A stretch of 49,803 bases of DNA, from assembly GCA_902790635.1 (NCBI GenBank), contig CADASN010000025.1, positions 1 to 49,803 of the forward strand. Direction: 5' to 3'. Made by a program: the position numbers and the translations under genes. This document shows positions 8,355 through 17,040 of the stretch, one piece after another. Within the stretch, counting starts at the first letter, position 1; every line of letters begins with the position of its first letter. Origin of the DNA: an uncultured Bacteroidia bacterium. GTDB taxonomy: Bacteria > Bacteroidota > Bacteroidia > Bacteroidales > UBA932. The notes beneath the pieces were generated by a model. It had not been told where the DNA came from and ran no database searches. It saw nothing but the letters and a program-made list of their open reading frames with translations.

Positions 8355-9395
8355 ATGAAAAAGATCCTTGCATTTCTGGTGGCGTTGACCGCCGCCTTCG
8401 TGTTGGCGGCGCAGGAAGCGCCGGGCGTGACGCCGATAAGCGAAATTGACCTGCTGGTCGATGAGACGGTACGTTTCATCCCGGCCGGACCGCTGCTGAC
8501 CGGAATGTCCGTCGAAGAGGGAGAAGAGTTCCTCGAAGTGAGCCGTGCCGGCTATATGCTGACCATGAAAGGCCTGCGCGCCGGCGATGCCAAGCTTCGC
8601 CTGGACCTGCGCGACGGGCAGACCTCGACCTTGATCGTCCACGTGATCAGGGTCCGTGTGCGCCCCATCCTCAAGCCGGAGGAGCCCAAACCGGAGGAGC
8701 CTAAGGCGCCCGAGTGGACGGGCACCTACGAACTCCGCCTGCCGGAGAGCAACTACAGCATCATCTATCATTCGTTCAACGAGGATGGAAGGGAGCGGAT
8801 GTGGGAGAGTTATTCCTGCGTCGGCAACGTGTTCGTGGAAGGGGAGTCCTTCGAGTCCGAAGACGGCTATGACGGGATGGAGCACATCATCAATATGTAC
8901 GACTTCAACACGGGCCTGGGCTACAGCGGAGGCTTGAAGCCGAACGGGCGTTACGCAATGTATTATGCCGACGGCGACCAGATCGCTCCCGAGAACGAGA
9001 CTTATGCGCGTGACTGGTTCAAGACCTATGCCCCCGAGACCCTCGCCGATGCGCTGTACGGTATTGATCCGGCGGCCTTCGGCCGGGACAACCACGGCGA
9101 TGACAATCTGATGAACGGCACTATCATGCAGCGCATCCGCATGACGGGCGGCAACCAATCCCAGCTGAAGCGCTACTACAAGGGCGAAGAAATCGTCTGC
9201 GGCCGGAATTGCTGGGTCTTTGACTTCCGTGGCAAGAACTTCTATGGCTACGGCGGCTATTGCGTTTGGGTCGATACTGAGACGGGCCTGGTCCTGCGCC
9301 ATGAGGCTGAGGAGGGCGGCGGCTTCATCGTCACCCGCTTCGATCTCGACTACCGCGAGTGGGATATCCAAATCCGCCCGGAACTGTTTGAATAG
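8355..9395 (+). CDS. Secreted protein, paralogue of the 6533-7456 product
   Basis: This is a 346-residue exported protein with a signal peptide from the ATG at 8355; an in-frame ATG at 8343 would add four residues. After the signal comes an Ig-like domain (about 25-100), a Pro/Glu linker (KPEEPKPEEP), and a large C-terminal domain ending in a GEEIVCGRNCWVFD motif, a GYGGY turn and WVDTETG. The order and motifs match the 6533-7456 product, so the two are divergent paralogues. It heads a plus-strand run of six exported proteins up to 13861. The function is unknown. Confidence 0.75.
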   Translation: MKKILAFLVALTAAFVLAAQEAPGVTPISEIDLLVDETVRFIPAGPLLTGMSVEEGEEFLEVSRAGYMLTMKGLRAGDAKLRLDLRDGQTSTLIVHVIRVRVRPILKPEEPKPEEPKAPEWTGTYELRLPESNYSIIYHSFNEDGRERMWESYSCVGNVFVEGESFESEDGYDGMEHIINMYDFNTGLGYSGGLKPNGRYAMYYADGDQIAPENETYARDWFKTYAPETLADALYGIDPAAFGRDNHGDDNLMNGTIMQRIRMTGGNQSQLKRYYKGEEIVCGRNCWVFDFRGKNFYGYGGYCVWVDTETGLVLRHEAEEGGGFIVTRFDLDYREWDIQIRPELFE

Positions 9396-9411
9396 CGTGA
9401 TGGCTTAATCC

Positions 9412-10041
9412 ATGATGAAAAAAACCTGTATCCTCCTTTTGCTCTTCGTGTCCTGCGTCGGGACAGGCTGGGCGCAGCAGAAGGATGTTGACGAGATGAT
9501 CAAGAAGCTGGAGGCCGCCCGGAGCAAACTGTCTCCCGCGCACCAGCATATCCTCTTTGAGGATTTCGCCTCCACGGGCGTATTTGCCTTTGGCTATATC
9601 GAGGCGCCCGCCGACACCCCTGCCGGGTCGGGCGTCACGCAGCCGCAGGGGACGGCCGCCGAGAACCTGGCGGCATCGTTGGATCTTCCCGACAACTATA
9701 CCGTCTGGATCCAGTCCGCCGGCGACTGGTATGTCAGCGTACGCAAGGACCGGACCGCCGTCTTCCTGAAGCTGAAAGACGCCGGAGGCGATATGGACTT
9801 CAACCGCGGCAGCGGCTGGTGCATCCAACCGACAGGTAACGGCTTCGCCAAATACCCGTACACGAATGGGGCCTGGGGCGCTGCGCAGCCCGTTGCGGCG
9901 GATGCCGTGCAGGCGGCCATCGACGGGTGGCAGCAGGAATTCATCCTCACCCCTGCCGGAAATATGGGCAGCGACCGCGTGAAACTGTTCGAAAAGGCCG
10001 CCTATTTCGACGACCTGGACATTGCTCTCCCCAAAAACTGA
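9412..10041 (+). CDS. Secreted protein of unknown function
   Basis: This is a 209-residue exported protein with a signal peptide ending near VGTGWAQ. The mature part begins with a short charged helix and continues with beta-rich sequence containing several Trp residues (WIQSAGDWYVSVRKDR). No family was recognised. It starts 16 bp after the previous gene and is followed 8 bp later by the TPR protein gene, so it is very likely part of the same operon. Confidence 0.7.
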   Translation: MMKKTCILLLLFVSCVGTGWAQQKDVDEMIKKLEAARSKLSPAHQHILFEDFASTGVFAFGYIEAPADTPAGSGVTQPQGTAAENLAASLDLPDNYTVWIQSAGDWYVSVRKDRTAVFLKLKDAGGDMDFNRGSGWCIQPTGNGFAKYPYTNGAWGAAQPVAADAVQAAIDGWQQEFILTPAGNMGSDRVKLFEKAAYFDDLDIALPKN

Positions 10042-10049
10042 CCTGCCCT

Positions 10050-12182
10050 ATGAAAAAGATCTTCACTCTCATCATAGCTCTCCAGGTCATCGGCCTTCCT
10101 TCCAAGGCGCAGGAGCCGCTTTCCCCGGAGGTGAACCGGATGATCGAATACCTGATGCTGGCCGACGAGGCCGGCCTTGACGTACCCCTCTACATCATGG
10201 AACTCAGCGACCAGCTGGCTATGCTCTCCCTGACCAATTATATGGATCAGGAGATCCTGGATCAGGGAGCCGCGGCGGCGGAACTGTACGCCCACCCGCT
10301 GGTGTGTACGAACTATGCCGCCTGCCTGATGAAGCAGCGCAAATACGGCAGTGCCCTGCATTATCTCAACAAAGCCTGGAAGCAGGATAACCAGAATGTG
10401 ATGGTTGCCACCAATATGGCCCGCTGCCACTACGAGATGGGAGACGAAAAGAATTGTGAGGCTTTCCTGAACAAGGCGCTCTCGCTGAATCCCGATTACG
10501 GCCTGGCCCTGCAGCTCAAAGCCACCCTGCTGCTGAAGAAGAAAACGCAGGAGAGCAACCTGGAAGCTGTGGATTATGTGCTTCGCAGCGCCCTGGACGT
10601 GTGGAACGGAGTTTCCGTACAGCAGTTCAACTCGCTCATTGCCGAGATGCAGAAACTATTCCTCTATTACGATGGTAATCACCTGAATCTGCCCGATGAT
10701 TTAAAGACGCTGCCCACCCCGCTGGACGGGAAGGAACGGTACTTCCGGCAGATTATACGTGAAGGGCGCGTGTGGGCGGATGAACCTCCTGCCGACAAGT
10801 TCCCCTACCCTCATTTTATGGGCACGTGGGAATATGAACAGAACAACGGGTCCAATATAGCCAGCGCCGCCTTCGGAATAGATATGAATATCTGGGAAAA
10901 AGCCCAAAGCGTGAAGATTCCCTTTGAGTCATCTGAGTACCCTGGGGAATATACCGGAATGATGGGGGGCGATGAGTACCAGCCGGACTCCAGGGCTTTC
11001 CACATGACCCTCCTGGCCTACTTCTATCACCAGATCAAGCTGCTGGAGGCCAGAAAAAAGGCCGAACAATACGAGGAAAAGGAAACGGAACCCTATAGGA
11101 TACGGATGGAAAAGGCGCAGGAGGCCCTGATGGAGAAGATGACAGAACAGGCTGAGAACCCATTGGTCGTCATTACGCCGGCGATGCTCAAAGCCTATGG
11201 GGAAAAGTATTATCAGGCCGGAAAAGAATATGTCAACGCCTGCGCCAGAGCCCACGTATCGGCCTGGGAAAAATATAAAAGGCCGGCCCTGGAGGCCTAT
11301 TCAAAAGACATCAAGACCGGGCTTATCTATATCGGCAACGACACGGGTTTTGAATATATCCAGAGCCGATTTGACAAGGATATCGCAACGATTTATGAAT
11401 ATAATGAGCTTGTTTACCTCGCCGAAATGCAGGGTGAAATAAACGGGGAACATGGGCTGGCATCTCTGGGCGATGATCTCCTTGCCGAACTGCGCAAGCA
11501 GGACCAGGATTATCAGGATTACCTCACCCATTCCCGCAACCGACGCTATCTGGAATGGGACTCCGACCAGAAGCTCCGGGCCGCCGGGATGAAAGACCTG
11601 AACCGGTCGAAAGACCCCGTTCCGTCCGTCAGCGTAAAAATCGGCCCGTTCAGCCTGCAAGTCGGCATTGACCGCCGCAACAGGATCCATTTCAACTACG
11701 ATTCACCCGATTATTCTTACAACAAAGTATACAATATGGAAACGGGTGCCTCTGCCACGACGGAGCTCCGGGAAGTCAAAATGACGGGCGATTATGCCAG
11801 CGACGTTGCGACCACCTTGATGCAGGATTTTACTTCGCGCGGACACCTGTCCTATACCCCCGAAATTGGAGAACGCTCCGGTGTGCAGGTAGTTACCGAC
11901 GGACGCGGAAACATCATAGAGTCTTCCAATATCGAGCAACAGAGTGCCTCGGTGAGCCTGAGTACCAATGCTCCCGCATCCGGACTACCTGGTTTCGTGG
12001 CCGACAACCTGAACGTGGGCGTGACGTATTCAGTCAGGAAGTCCAGTATCAAGGCCAACCGCTACGGAGCCTCGGTCGTCCCGATGAGTCCCCGCTCTAC
12101 CGTTACCTTTGATATCGGCGTGGGTGTAAAGGGATTCAACATCTTTTCCGGCAGTTTCGGCGCTGCCCAAGGCGGATTTTAA
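10050..12182 (+). CDS. Exported TPR-repeat protein
   Basis: This is a 710-residue exported protein. The ATG at 10050 gives a signal peptide ending near LPSKAQ; the longer upstream frame overlaps the preceding gene and is rejected. Residues about 85-170 hold three tetratricopeptide repeats, including a NYAACLMKQRKYGSALHYL unit. A long helical, charged middle region (about 330-530) follows, and the Ser/Thr- and Gly-rich end (about 590-710) is beta-rich. TPRs mediate protein contacts, so it may scaffold partners encoded nearby. It ends without a Por or type IX sorting signal that I can recognise. Confidence 0.75.
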   Translation: MKKIFTLIIALQVIGLPSKAQEPLSPEVNRMIEYLMLADEAGLDVPLYIMELSDQLAMLSLTNYMDQEILDQGAAAAELYAHPLVCTNYAACLMKQRKYGSALHYLNKAWKQDNQNVMVATNMARCHYEMGDEKNCEAFLNKALSLNPDYGLALQLKATLLLKKKTQESNLEAVDYVLRSALDVWNGVSVQQFNSLIAEMQKLFLYYDGNHLNLPDDLKTLPTPLDGKERYFRQIIREGRVWADEPPADKFPYPHFMGTWEYEQNNGSNIASAAFGIDMNIWEKAQSVKIPFESSEYPGEYTGMMGGDEYQPDSRAFHMTLLAYFYHQIKLLEARKKAEQYEEKETEPYRIRMEKAQEALMEKMTEQAENPLVVITPAMLKAYGEKYYQAGKEYVNACARAHVSAWEKYKRPALEAYSKDIKTGLIYIGNDTGFEYIQSRFDKDIATIYEYNELVYLAEMQGEINGEHGLASLGDDLLAELRKQDQDYQDYLTHSRNRRYLEWDSDQKLRAAGMKDLNRSKDPVPSVSVKIGPFSLQVGIDRRNRIHFNYDSPDYSYNKVYNMETGASATTELREVKMTGDYASDVATTLMQDFTSRGHLSYTPEIGERSGVQVVTDGRGNIIESSNIEQQSASVSLSTNAPASGLPGFVADNLNVGVTYSVRKSSIKANRYGASVVPMSPRSTVTFDIGVGVKGFNIFSGSFGAAQGGF

Positions 12183-12194
12183 CAAAACGGTTAT

Positions 12195-12833
12195 ATGAAA
12201 AAAGTCATTTTTGCCATCTCGCTTCTGTGCTTCGGCCTCGTAGCGGCCGCGCAGAGCCCTTTCACCTGCACCACGCAGGGCGCTAAGCTGCGCTACATGA
12301 ACACGGATGCCCAAGGCAAGGAAGTCACGACCTCGGAGATTGAAGTCACCGCGGTGGAAGTCTCCGGCGAGAGCTATAGCGTCACGCAGGTGACAACCAT
12401 CTATCTCAACGGGAAGCGCTTCATGAAACCCGTCGAAACCAAGGTTACCGTCCGGGACGGCGACGTGATGCTGACGATGGACGGGAGCACGAACGTGTCG
12501 GCCGATGCGAACGCCTTCGCCCTGCCCAAGCGGCTGGCCGTGGGCCTGGAACTGCCTGTCGGCGAGGCGGAAATAAGCTTGAACGGACTCCAGGTGAAGC
12601 AGACCACGACCTTCCACAAGGTGGTCGCTCGCGAGGAAATCACCGTGCCCGCAGGCACCTTTGACTGTTATGTCGTGGAGCGGCAGTATACGGCGGAGAC
12701 GATGGGCATATCGACGAAAAGCACCATCAAGACCTGGTATGCCCGGGGCATCGGGACGGTCAAGTCCGAGACCTACGATGAAGAAAACAAGCTGCGTTCC
12801 GGTATGATCCTGATCGAATACCTTGCACGATGA
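12195..12833 (+). CDS. TapB/DUF3108-like secreted protein
   Basis: This is a 212-residue exported protein with a signal peptide ending near LVAAAQ. The beta-rich body contains the pattern VPAGTFDCYVVE followed by TWYARGIGTVKSE, typical of DUF3108/TapB-like periplasmic proteins, which adopt a lipoprotein-carrier-like half-barrel. The family's biochemical role is not established. It overlaps the next gene by four bases (ATGA), so the two are translationally coupled. Confidence 0.75.
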   Translation: MKKVIFAISLLCFGLVAAAQSPFTCTTQGAKLRYMNTDAQGKEVTTSEIEVTAVEVSGESYSVTQVTTIYLNGKRFMKPVETKVTVRDGDVMLTMDGSTNVSADANAFALPKRLAVGLELPVGEAEISLNGLQVKQTTTFHKVVAREEITVPAGTFDCYVVERQYTAETMGISTKSTIKTWYARGIGTVKSETYDEENKLRSGMILIEYLAR

Positions 12834-13861
12834 GAAGATTCTTTTTATCCTTGTTTTTCGCCCTTGTCGCCATCGTCGCCGGGGCGCAGGAGCGGCTCGT
12901 CGTCCAGGGTGTCGGCGAGTTGGTCGGGGACGATTTCGCGCCCCGCTACGCAGTACTTACCGAAAAGTACTACAACAGCATGGAATGGATGGCACTTAAT
13001 GAGAAGATTGACCGCTACATCTCCGCGCACGCTTTCGACACCGAGGTCACGGAGGACGATCCGCTGTTCGACTGGAAGGCGTACATCGCCAATATGGAAG
13101 AGGCGATCGAGAATTTCACCAAGGAGGGCAACGAGGAGATGGCACGAGCCTACCGGGAGTCGCTCGAAGAGGCGAAGAAGTACAAGGAGGAGATGGAGCA
13201 GATGGTCGGGACGATCAAGGCCGAGGCCGCGGAGAATGCCGAAGGCCTGGACCGCCAGGAGCTGTTGGACGAGGTCCTGAAACACGCCGTCGGCGGCCGC
13301 CTCTGGTACTTCGCCCAGGCGTACGGTGACGGCCGTTACGCGGCGGTCCGCGAGATATTCATCGACGAGGAGGAGAACGCCGTCGGCCTGATGGACGCCC
13401 AGGGCAAGATGGTCATCCCCGCCCGCTACGAGAGCCTGTATATGCGCGACTATCCCAATGCCGACGGCAAGTGTGTCGTGCTCGCCTACAAGGAGATCTC
13501 CCGGGAGAGCGACCAATGGGAAGTCAGCGTATTCCGGGAAGACGGGACGCTCGCCACGCCGCAGACTTTCGCCGGGGCGAAGATCCTCGACCAGGTGGAG
13601 CTGTTCAGTGTGCACTTCCGGGACGGCGGCTGGGGCGTGGTGGACGGCAGCGGCCGCGTCATCACCCAGCGCAAATACAAGAAGATCGACTGGAACTCGA
13701 ACAACCTCCTCAGCCCCTCGCAAGGCTATTTCGTCTACGGCGAGCGTGACGGCGTCAACTACATCATCTCCCCGACCGACGGCTCCGAGATCGGCACCTT
13801 CAAGTTTGTCGCCGGAGAAAGCCACGAAGTCAACTACTATCCCGGCAAGGATCCCAGATAA
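12830..13861 (+). CDS. WG-repeat exported protein
   Basis: This is a 343-residue exported protein with a signal peptide ending near IVAGAQ. Residues about 85-145 form a charged coiled-coil helix, and the C-terminal half carries WG (KWG-leptospira type) beta-hairpin repeats such as VGLMDAQGKMVIPARYE and GWGVVDGSGRVITQRKYKKI. WG repeats usually serve binding rather than catalysis. It is the last gene of the secreted-protein operon and starts inside the stop codon of the TapB-like gene. Confidence 0.8.
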   Translation: MRRFFLSLFFALVAIVAGAQERLVVQGVGELVGDDFAPRYAVLTEKYYNSMEWMALNEKIDRYISAHAFDTEVTEDDPLFDWKAYIANMEEAIENFTKEGNEEMARAYRESLEEAKKYKEEMEQMVGTIKAEAAENAEGLDRQELLDEVLKHAVGGRLWYFAQAYGDGRYAAVREIFIDEEENAVGLMDAQGKMVIPARYESLYMRDYPNADGKCVVLAYKEISRESDQWEVSVFREDGTLATPQTFAGAKILDQVELFSVHFRDGGWGVVDGSGRVITQRKYKKIDWNSNNLLSPSQGYFVYGERDGVNYIISPTDGSEIGTFKFVAGESHEVNYYPGKDPR

Positions 13862-13907
13862 TAGATTTGCCTGACGACGACGGCTTGCCGTGCGTGAGCG
13901 TCGCGGA

Positions 13908-13966
13908 GGGCGGAGCGGAAATTGGTTTTTCGGCAAACTTGTCCGAAAAAAAATTTTCGTCCGCCC
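13908..13966. repeat. Nested-hairpin dispersed repeat, copy 1
   Basis: A 30-base stretch at 13921-13950 is identical to 46422-46451. Its core is TTTTTCGG (13926-13933) and CCGAAAAA (13943-13950) around a 9-nt loop. An outer stem GGGCGGA/TCCGCCC (13908-13914/13960-13966) encloses it. It sits in the leader region upstream of the thrS promoter and could act as a terminator for the preceding operon. Confidence 0.7.
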
Positions 13967-14003
13967 GCGGGGCATTGCAAGCCGGGAATGAATATTTTTT
14001 TGC

Positions 14004-14011
14004 TATCTTTG
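14004..14011 (+). promoter_or_regulatory. -7 box of the thrS operon
   Basis: TATCTTTG matches TAnnTTTG, 24 nt before the thrS ATG. No clear -33 match was seen. Confidence 0.55.
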
Positions 14012-14035
14012 TAGGCTTAAACAATTTTGAACGAT

Positions 14036-15826
14036 ATGTTGACGATTGCATTCACCGATGGCACCATCCGTCCCTGGGACGACGATGAGGCGAAACACAT
14101 CTTCTGGCACTCTTCCGCACACCTGATGGCGGAGGCGCTTGAGGCGCTCTACCCGGGCGTCAAGTTCGGCGTGGGCCCGGCCGTGGAGACCGGATTCTAC
14201 TACGACGTGGACCTGGGCGACCGGCAGATTTCCGACGCCGATCTCAAGGCGGTCGAGGACAAGATGATCGAGCTGGCACGCACCAAGGAAACCTTCGAGC
14301 GCAAGGAGGTGTCCAAGGCGGATGCGATGGCTTACTTCTCTGAGAAAGGCGACCAGTACAAGTGCGAGCTCATCCAGGACCTGGAGGACGGCACGATCTC
14401 GTTCTACACGAACGGCGCCTTCACCGACCTCTGCCGCGGTCCGCACATCAAGCATGTGGACGACATCAAGGCCGTCAAGCTGACCGCCATCGCCGGCGCC
14501 TACTGGAAGGGCGACCAGAACCGCGAGCAGCTGACCCGCATCTACGGCGTGACCTTCCCCAAGAAGAGCATGCTCGACGAGTATCTCAAGATGCTCGAGG
14601 AAGCCAAGAAGCGCGACCACCGCAAGCTCGGCAAGGAGATGGAGCTCTTCACCTTCTCCTCCCGCGTCGGCCTCGGCCTGCCGCTGTGGCTGCCGCGCGG
14701 CGCCGTGATGCGCAACATCCTGGAGAACTTCCTCCGCAAGAAGCAGGCGGAACTGGGCTACCTCCCTGTCGTGACTCCGCACATCGGAAGCAAGGACCTC
14801 TATGTGACTTCCGGCCACTATGCCAAGTACGGAAAGGATTCCTTCCAGCCGATCCGCACCCCGCAGGAAGGCGAGGAATACATGCTCAAACCGATGAACT
14901 GCCCGCACCACTGCGAGATCTTCCGCAGCGCCCCCCGCTCCTATCGCGACCTGCCGCTGCGCTTCGCCGAATTCGGCACCGTGTACCGCTACGAACAGAG
15001 CGGCGAGCTCCACGGCCTGACGCGCGTGCGCGGTTTTACCCAGGATGACGCCCACCTCTTCTGCCGCCCGGACCAGCTCCAGGAGGAGTTCGAGAAGGTG
15101 ATCGACCTCATCCTCTATGTCTTCAAGACGCTGAAGATGACCGACTACATGGCCCAGATCTCCCTGCGTGACCCGTCCAACAAGGAGAAATACATCGGCT
15201 CCGACGAGAACTGGGAGAAGGCCGAGAAGGCCATCATCGACGCTGCTGCGAAGAAGGGCCTGAAGACCGTGGTGGAGCTTGGCGAGGCCGCTTTCTACGG
15301 TCCGAAGCTCGACTTCATGGTCAAGGACGCCATCGGCCGCCGCTGGCAGCTCGGCACCATCCAGGTGGACTACAACCTCCCGGAGCGTTTCGAGCTGGAG
15401 TTTACGGATGCCGACGGCAGCAAGCAGCGCCCGGTGATGATCCACCGCGCTCCCTTCGGTTCGCTGGAACGCTTCACGGCCGTCGTGCTGGAGCACACCG
15501 CCGGCCATCTGCCTGTCTGGCTCTCGCCGGATCAGGTTAAGGTCTTGCCAATCAGCGAAAAATATGAAGATTATGCTGAAAAAGTTTGCGAATTGCTTAA
15601 AAATTCCGAAATTCGCGCTTCCATAGATGCCCGCAACGAGACGCTTGGCAAGAGGATCCGGGAGATTTCCCTGCTCAGAGTGCCTGTGATCGCGATTGTC
15701 GGCGAGAAAGAAGCCACGGAAGGTACTGTCTCTGTCCGCAGGGAGGGTGTCGACCAGGGCTCCATGTCCGCTGAGGGGTTCGTGGAATATTTGAAAGCAG
15801 CAATTGCTGAAGAACTTAAAGTTTAA
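14036..15826 (+). CDS. thrS: Threonyl-tRNA synthetase lacking the TGS domain
   Basis: This 596-residue enzyme charges tRNA-Thr with threonine. Catalytic parts are intact: editing-domain HxxxH (His25/His29) and CRGPH (Cys133/His137), zinc ligands Cys289, His340 and His470, motif 2 around [12 protein letters not shown], motif 3 [11 protein letters not shown], and a C-terminal anticodon-binding domain. The oddity is the N-terminus. The first eleven residues resemble the start of a TGS domain, but the chain then jumps to the WDDDEAKH segment before the editing domain. About 48 residues of TGS are missing relative to E. coli numbering (His73 is here His25). A stop codon at 14018 rules out an upstream extension. 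The start at 14036 (ATG) is preferred over an in-frame TTG at 14027. Confidence 0.95.
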   Translation: MLTIAFTDGTIRPWDDDEAKHIFWHSSAHLMAEALEALYPGVKFGVGPAVETGFYYDVDLGDRQISDADLKAVEDKMIELARTKETFERKEVSKADAMAYFSEKGDQYKCELIQDLEDGTISFYTNGAFTDLCRGPHIKHVDDIKAVKLTAIAGAYWKGDQNREQLTRIYGVTFPKKSMLDEYLKMLEEAKKRDHRKLGKEMELFTFSSRVGLGLPLWLPRGAVMRNILENFLRKKQAELGYLPVVTPHIGSKDLYVTSGHYAKYGKDSFQPIRTPQEGEEYMLKPMNCPHHCEIFRSAPRSYRDLPLRFAEFGTVYRYEQSGELHGLTRVRGFTQDDAHLFCRPDQLQEEFEKVIDLILYVFKTLKMTDYMAQISLRDPSNKEKYIGSDENWEKAEKAIIDAAAKKGLKTVVELGEAAFYGPKLDFMVKDAIGRRWQLGTIQVDYNLPERFELEFTDADGSKQRPVMIHRAPFGSLERFTAVVLEHTAGHLPVWLSPDQVKVLPISEKYEDYAEKVCELLKNSEIRASIDARNETLGKRIREISLLRVPVIAIVGEKEATEGTVSVRREGVDQGSMSAEGFVEYLKAAIAEELKV

Positions 15827-15842
15827 GGAGGATTTAACCATC
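15825..15842 (+). promoter_or_regulatory. Shine-Dalgarno site and ATC start of infC
   Basis: AAGGAGG at 15825-15831 is followed by an 8-nt spacer and ATC at 15840-15842. No in-frame ATG, GTG or TTG is near this strong ribosome-binding site. Confidence 0.6.
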
Positions 15843-16436
15843 GCTGGACCTTACAGACCGAAGCCCTCGGGCTTCAAACCGGGCGGTCGGAGACCCGATC
15901 CTCGTCAGCCGCAGAAGCGGGACGAGAATGAGTTGAACATCAACGAGCAGATCACCGCGACGCAGGTGCGGCTGGTCGGAGAAAACATCCCCGAGCAGGG
16001 CGTGTATCCGATTGCCAAGGCTTTGCAGATGGCGGAAGAGCTGGAACTGGACCTGGTGGAGATCAGCGGCAAGGCTGATCCGCCCGTGTGCCGGATCCTG
16101 GACTACCAGAAGTATCTCTACCAGCGGAAGAAGAAGGCCAAGGAGATGAAGGCCAACGCCGCCAAGGTGGTGATCAAGGAGATCCGTTTCGGTCCCAACA
16201 CCGACGAGCACGACTTCCAGTTCAAACTCAAGCACGCGCAGGAGTTCCTGCAGGAAGGTTCGAAGGTCAAGGCGACCATCTTCTTCCGCGGACGCTCGAT
16301 CATGTTCAAGGACCAGGGAGAGAAGCAGCTGCTGCGCTTCGCCGTCGAGCTCGAAGAATTCGGCCGCGCCGAAAACATGCCGGTGCTCGAAGGCAAGCGA
16401 ATGACCATGATGATTGCTCCTGTCAAAAAGAAATAG
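15840..16436 (+). CDS. infC: Translation initiation factor IF-3 (ATC start)
   Basis: This 198-residue IF-3 binds the 30S subunit and rejects mispaired initiators and non-canonical start codons. Both domains are present: an N-domain after [15 protein letters not shown] and a C-domain around [16 protein letters not shown] and [10 protein letters not shown]. The N-terminus has a Pro/Arg/Gly-rich extension of about 30 residues. The start is inferred at ATC 15840, placed 8 nt after AAGGAGG. The only other in-frame candidate, TTG at 15804, lies inside thrS with no Shine-Dalgarno site. E. coli infC starts at AUU for autoregulation, so an AUC start fits the same logic. It is part of the conserved thrS-infC-rpmI-rplT operon. 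Confidence 0.93.
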   Translation: MAGPYRPKPSGFKPGGRRPDPRQPQKRDENELNINEQITATQVRLVGENIPEQGVYPIAKALQMAEELELDLVEISGKADPPVCRILDYQKYLYQRKKKAKEMKANAAKVVIKEIRFGPNTDEHDFQFKLKHAQEFLQEGSKVKATIFFRGRSIMFKDQGEKQLLRFAVELEEFGRAENMPVLEGKRMTMMIAPVKKK

Positions 16437-16473
16437 GAGATCATATATTACTAACAATTAATTATTTACAACA

Positions 16474-16678
16474 ATGGCAAAGCTTAAATCCAACTCCGGT
16501 GCCAAAAAGCGCTTCACGCTTACCGGATCGGGAAAGATCAAGAGGAAGCATGCTTACCACAGCCACATCCTCACCAAGAAAACCAAGAAAAACCAAGAAG
16601 CGCAAGAGAAATCTTGATCACTTCACCCTGCTCGACAAGGCCGATTACGGCCGCGTAAAAGAAATGTTGGTTCTCTAA
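16474..16678 (+). CDS. rpmI: Ribosomal protein bL35, interrupted by a frameshift
   Basis: The ATG at 16474 encodes a normal bL35 N-terminus ([20 protein letters not shown]) up to residue 39, but then reaches TGA at 16615 after 47 residues. The remaining bL35 sequence ([20 protein letters not shown] and so on, to 16678) continues in the +1 frame. The change falls in a run of five A residues (16588-16592) within a tandem repeat of CCAAGAAAA-type units. Removing one A gives a 67-residue protein, one TKK unit longer than expected. This could be a sequence error, a 10-bp tandem slip, or +1 recoding. bL35 sits between infC and rplT as usual. Confidence 0.85.
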
Positions 16679-16690
16679 AAGTATTGAATT

Positions 16691-17035
16691 ATGCCTAGAT
16701 CAGTCAACTCTGTCGCCTCCAGGGCGCGCCGCAAGAAGATTCTCAAGAGAACCCGCGGTAACTTCCTTTCCAGGAAGAATGTTTGGACCGTAGCCAAGAA
16801 CACCTACGAGAAAGGTTTGACCTATGCATACCGTGACCGCAAGGCCAAGAAGCGCAATTTCCGCGCTCTCTGGATCCAGCGTATCAACGCCGCCGCCCGC
16901 CAGTACGGTATGTCCTACTCCCAGTTCATGGGCAAGCTGAACGCCCAGAATATCGGGCTGAACCGCAAGGTCCTCGCCGACCTCGCGATGAACAACCCGC
17001 AGGCGTTCGAAGCGATCATCAATTCTGTAAAATAG
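16691..17035 (+). CDS. rplT: Ribosomal protein bL20
   Basis: This 114-residue large-subunit protein binds 23S rRNA early in assembly. It is the usual length and has the Arg/Lys-rich N-terminal helix ([16 protein letters not shown]) and conserved [12 protein letters not shown]. It follows rpmI by 12 bp and precedes lepB by 5 bp. Confidence 0.97.
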   Translation: MPRSVNSVASRARRKKILKRTRGNFLSRKNVWTVAKNTYEKGLTYAYRDRKAKKRNFRALWIQRINAAARQYGMSYSQFMGKLNAQNIGLNRKVLADLAMNNPQAFEAIINSVK

Positions 17036-17040
17036 TGTAG

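Noticed and set aside
7476-9371. A 631-codon continuous frame on the minus strand
   Set aside because: Only the part from the ATG at 8294 is a gene, with a lipoprotein signal. The rest is antisense to the 8355-9395 gene.
16580-16600. A canonical -1 slippery site in rpmI
   Set aside because: The needed shift is +1, and in the reading frame the heptamer is G AAA AAC, which does not fit the X XXY YYZ rule for -1 slippage.
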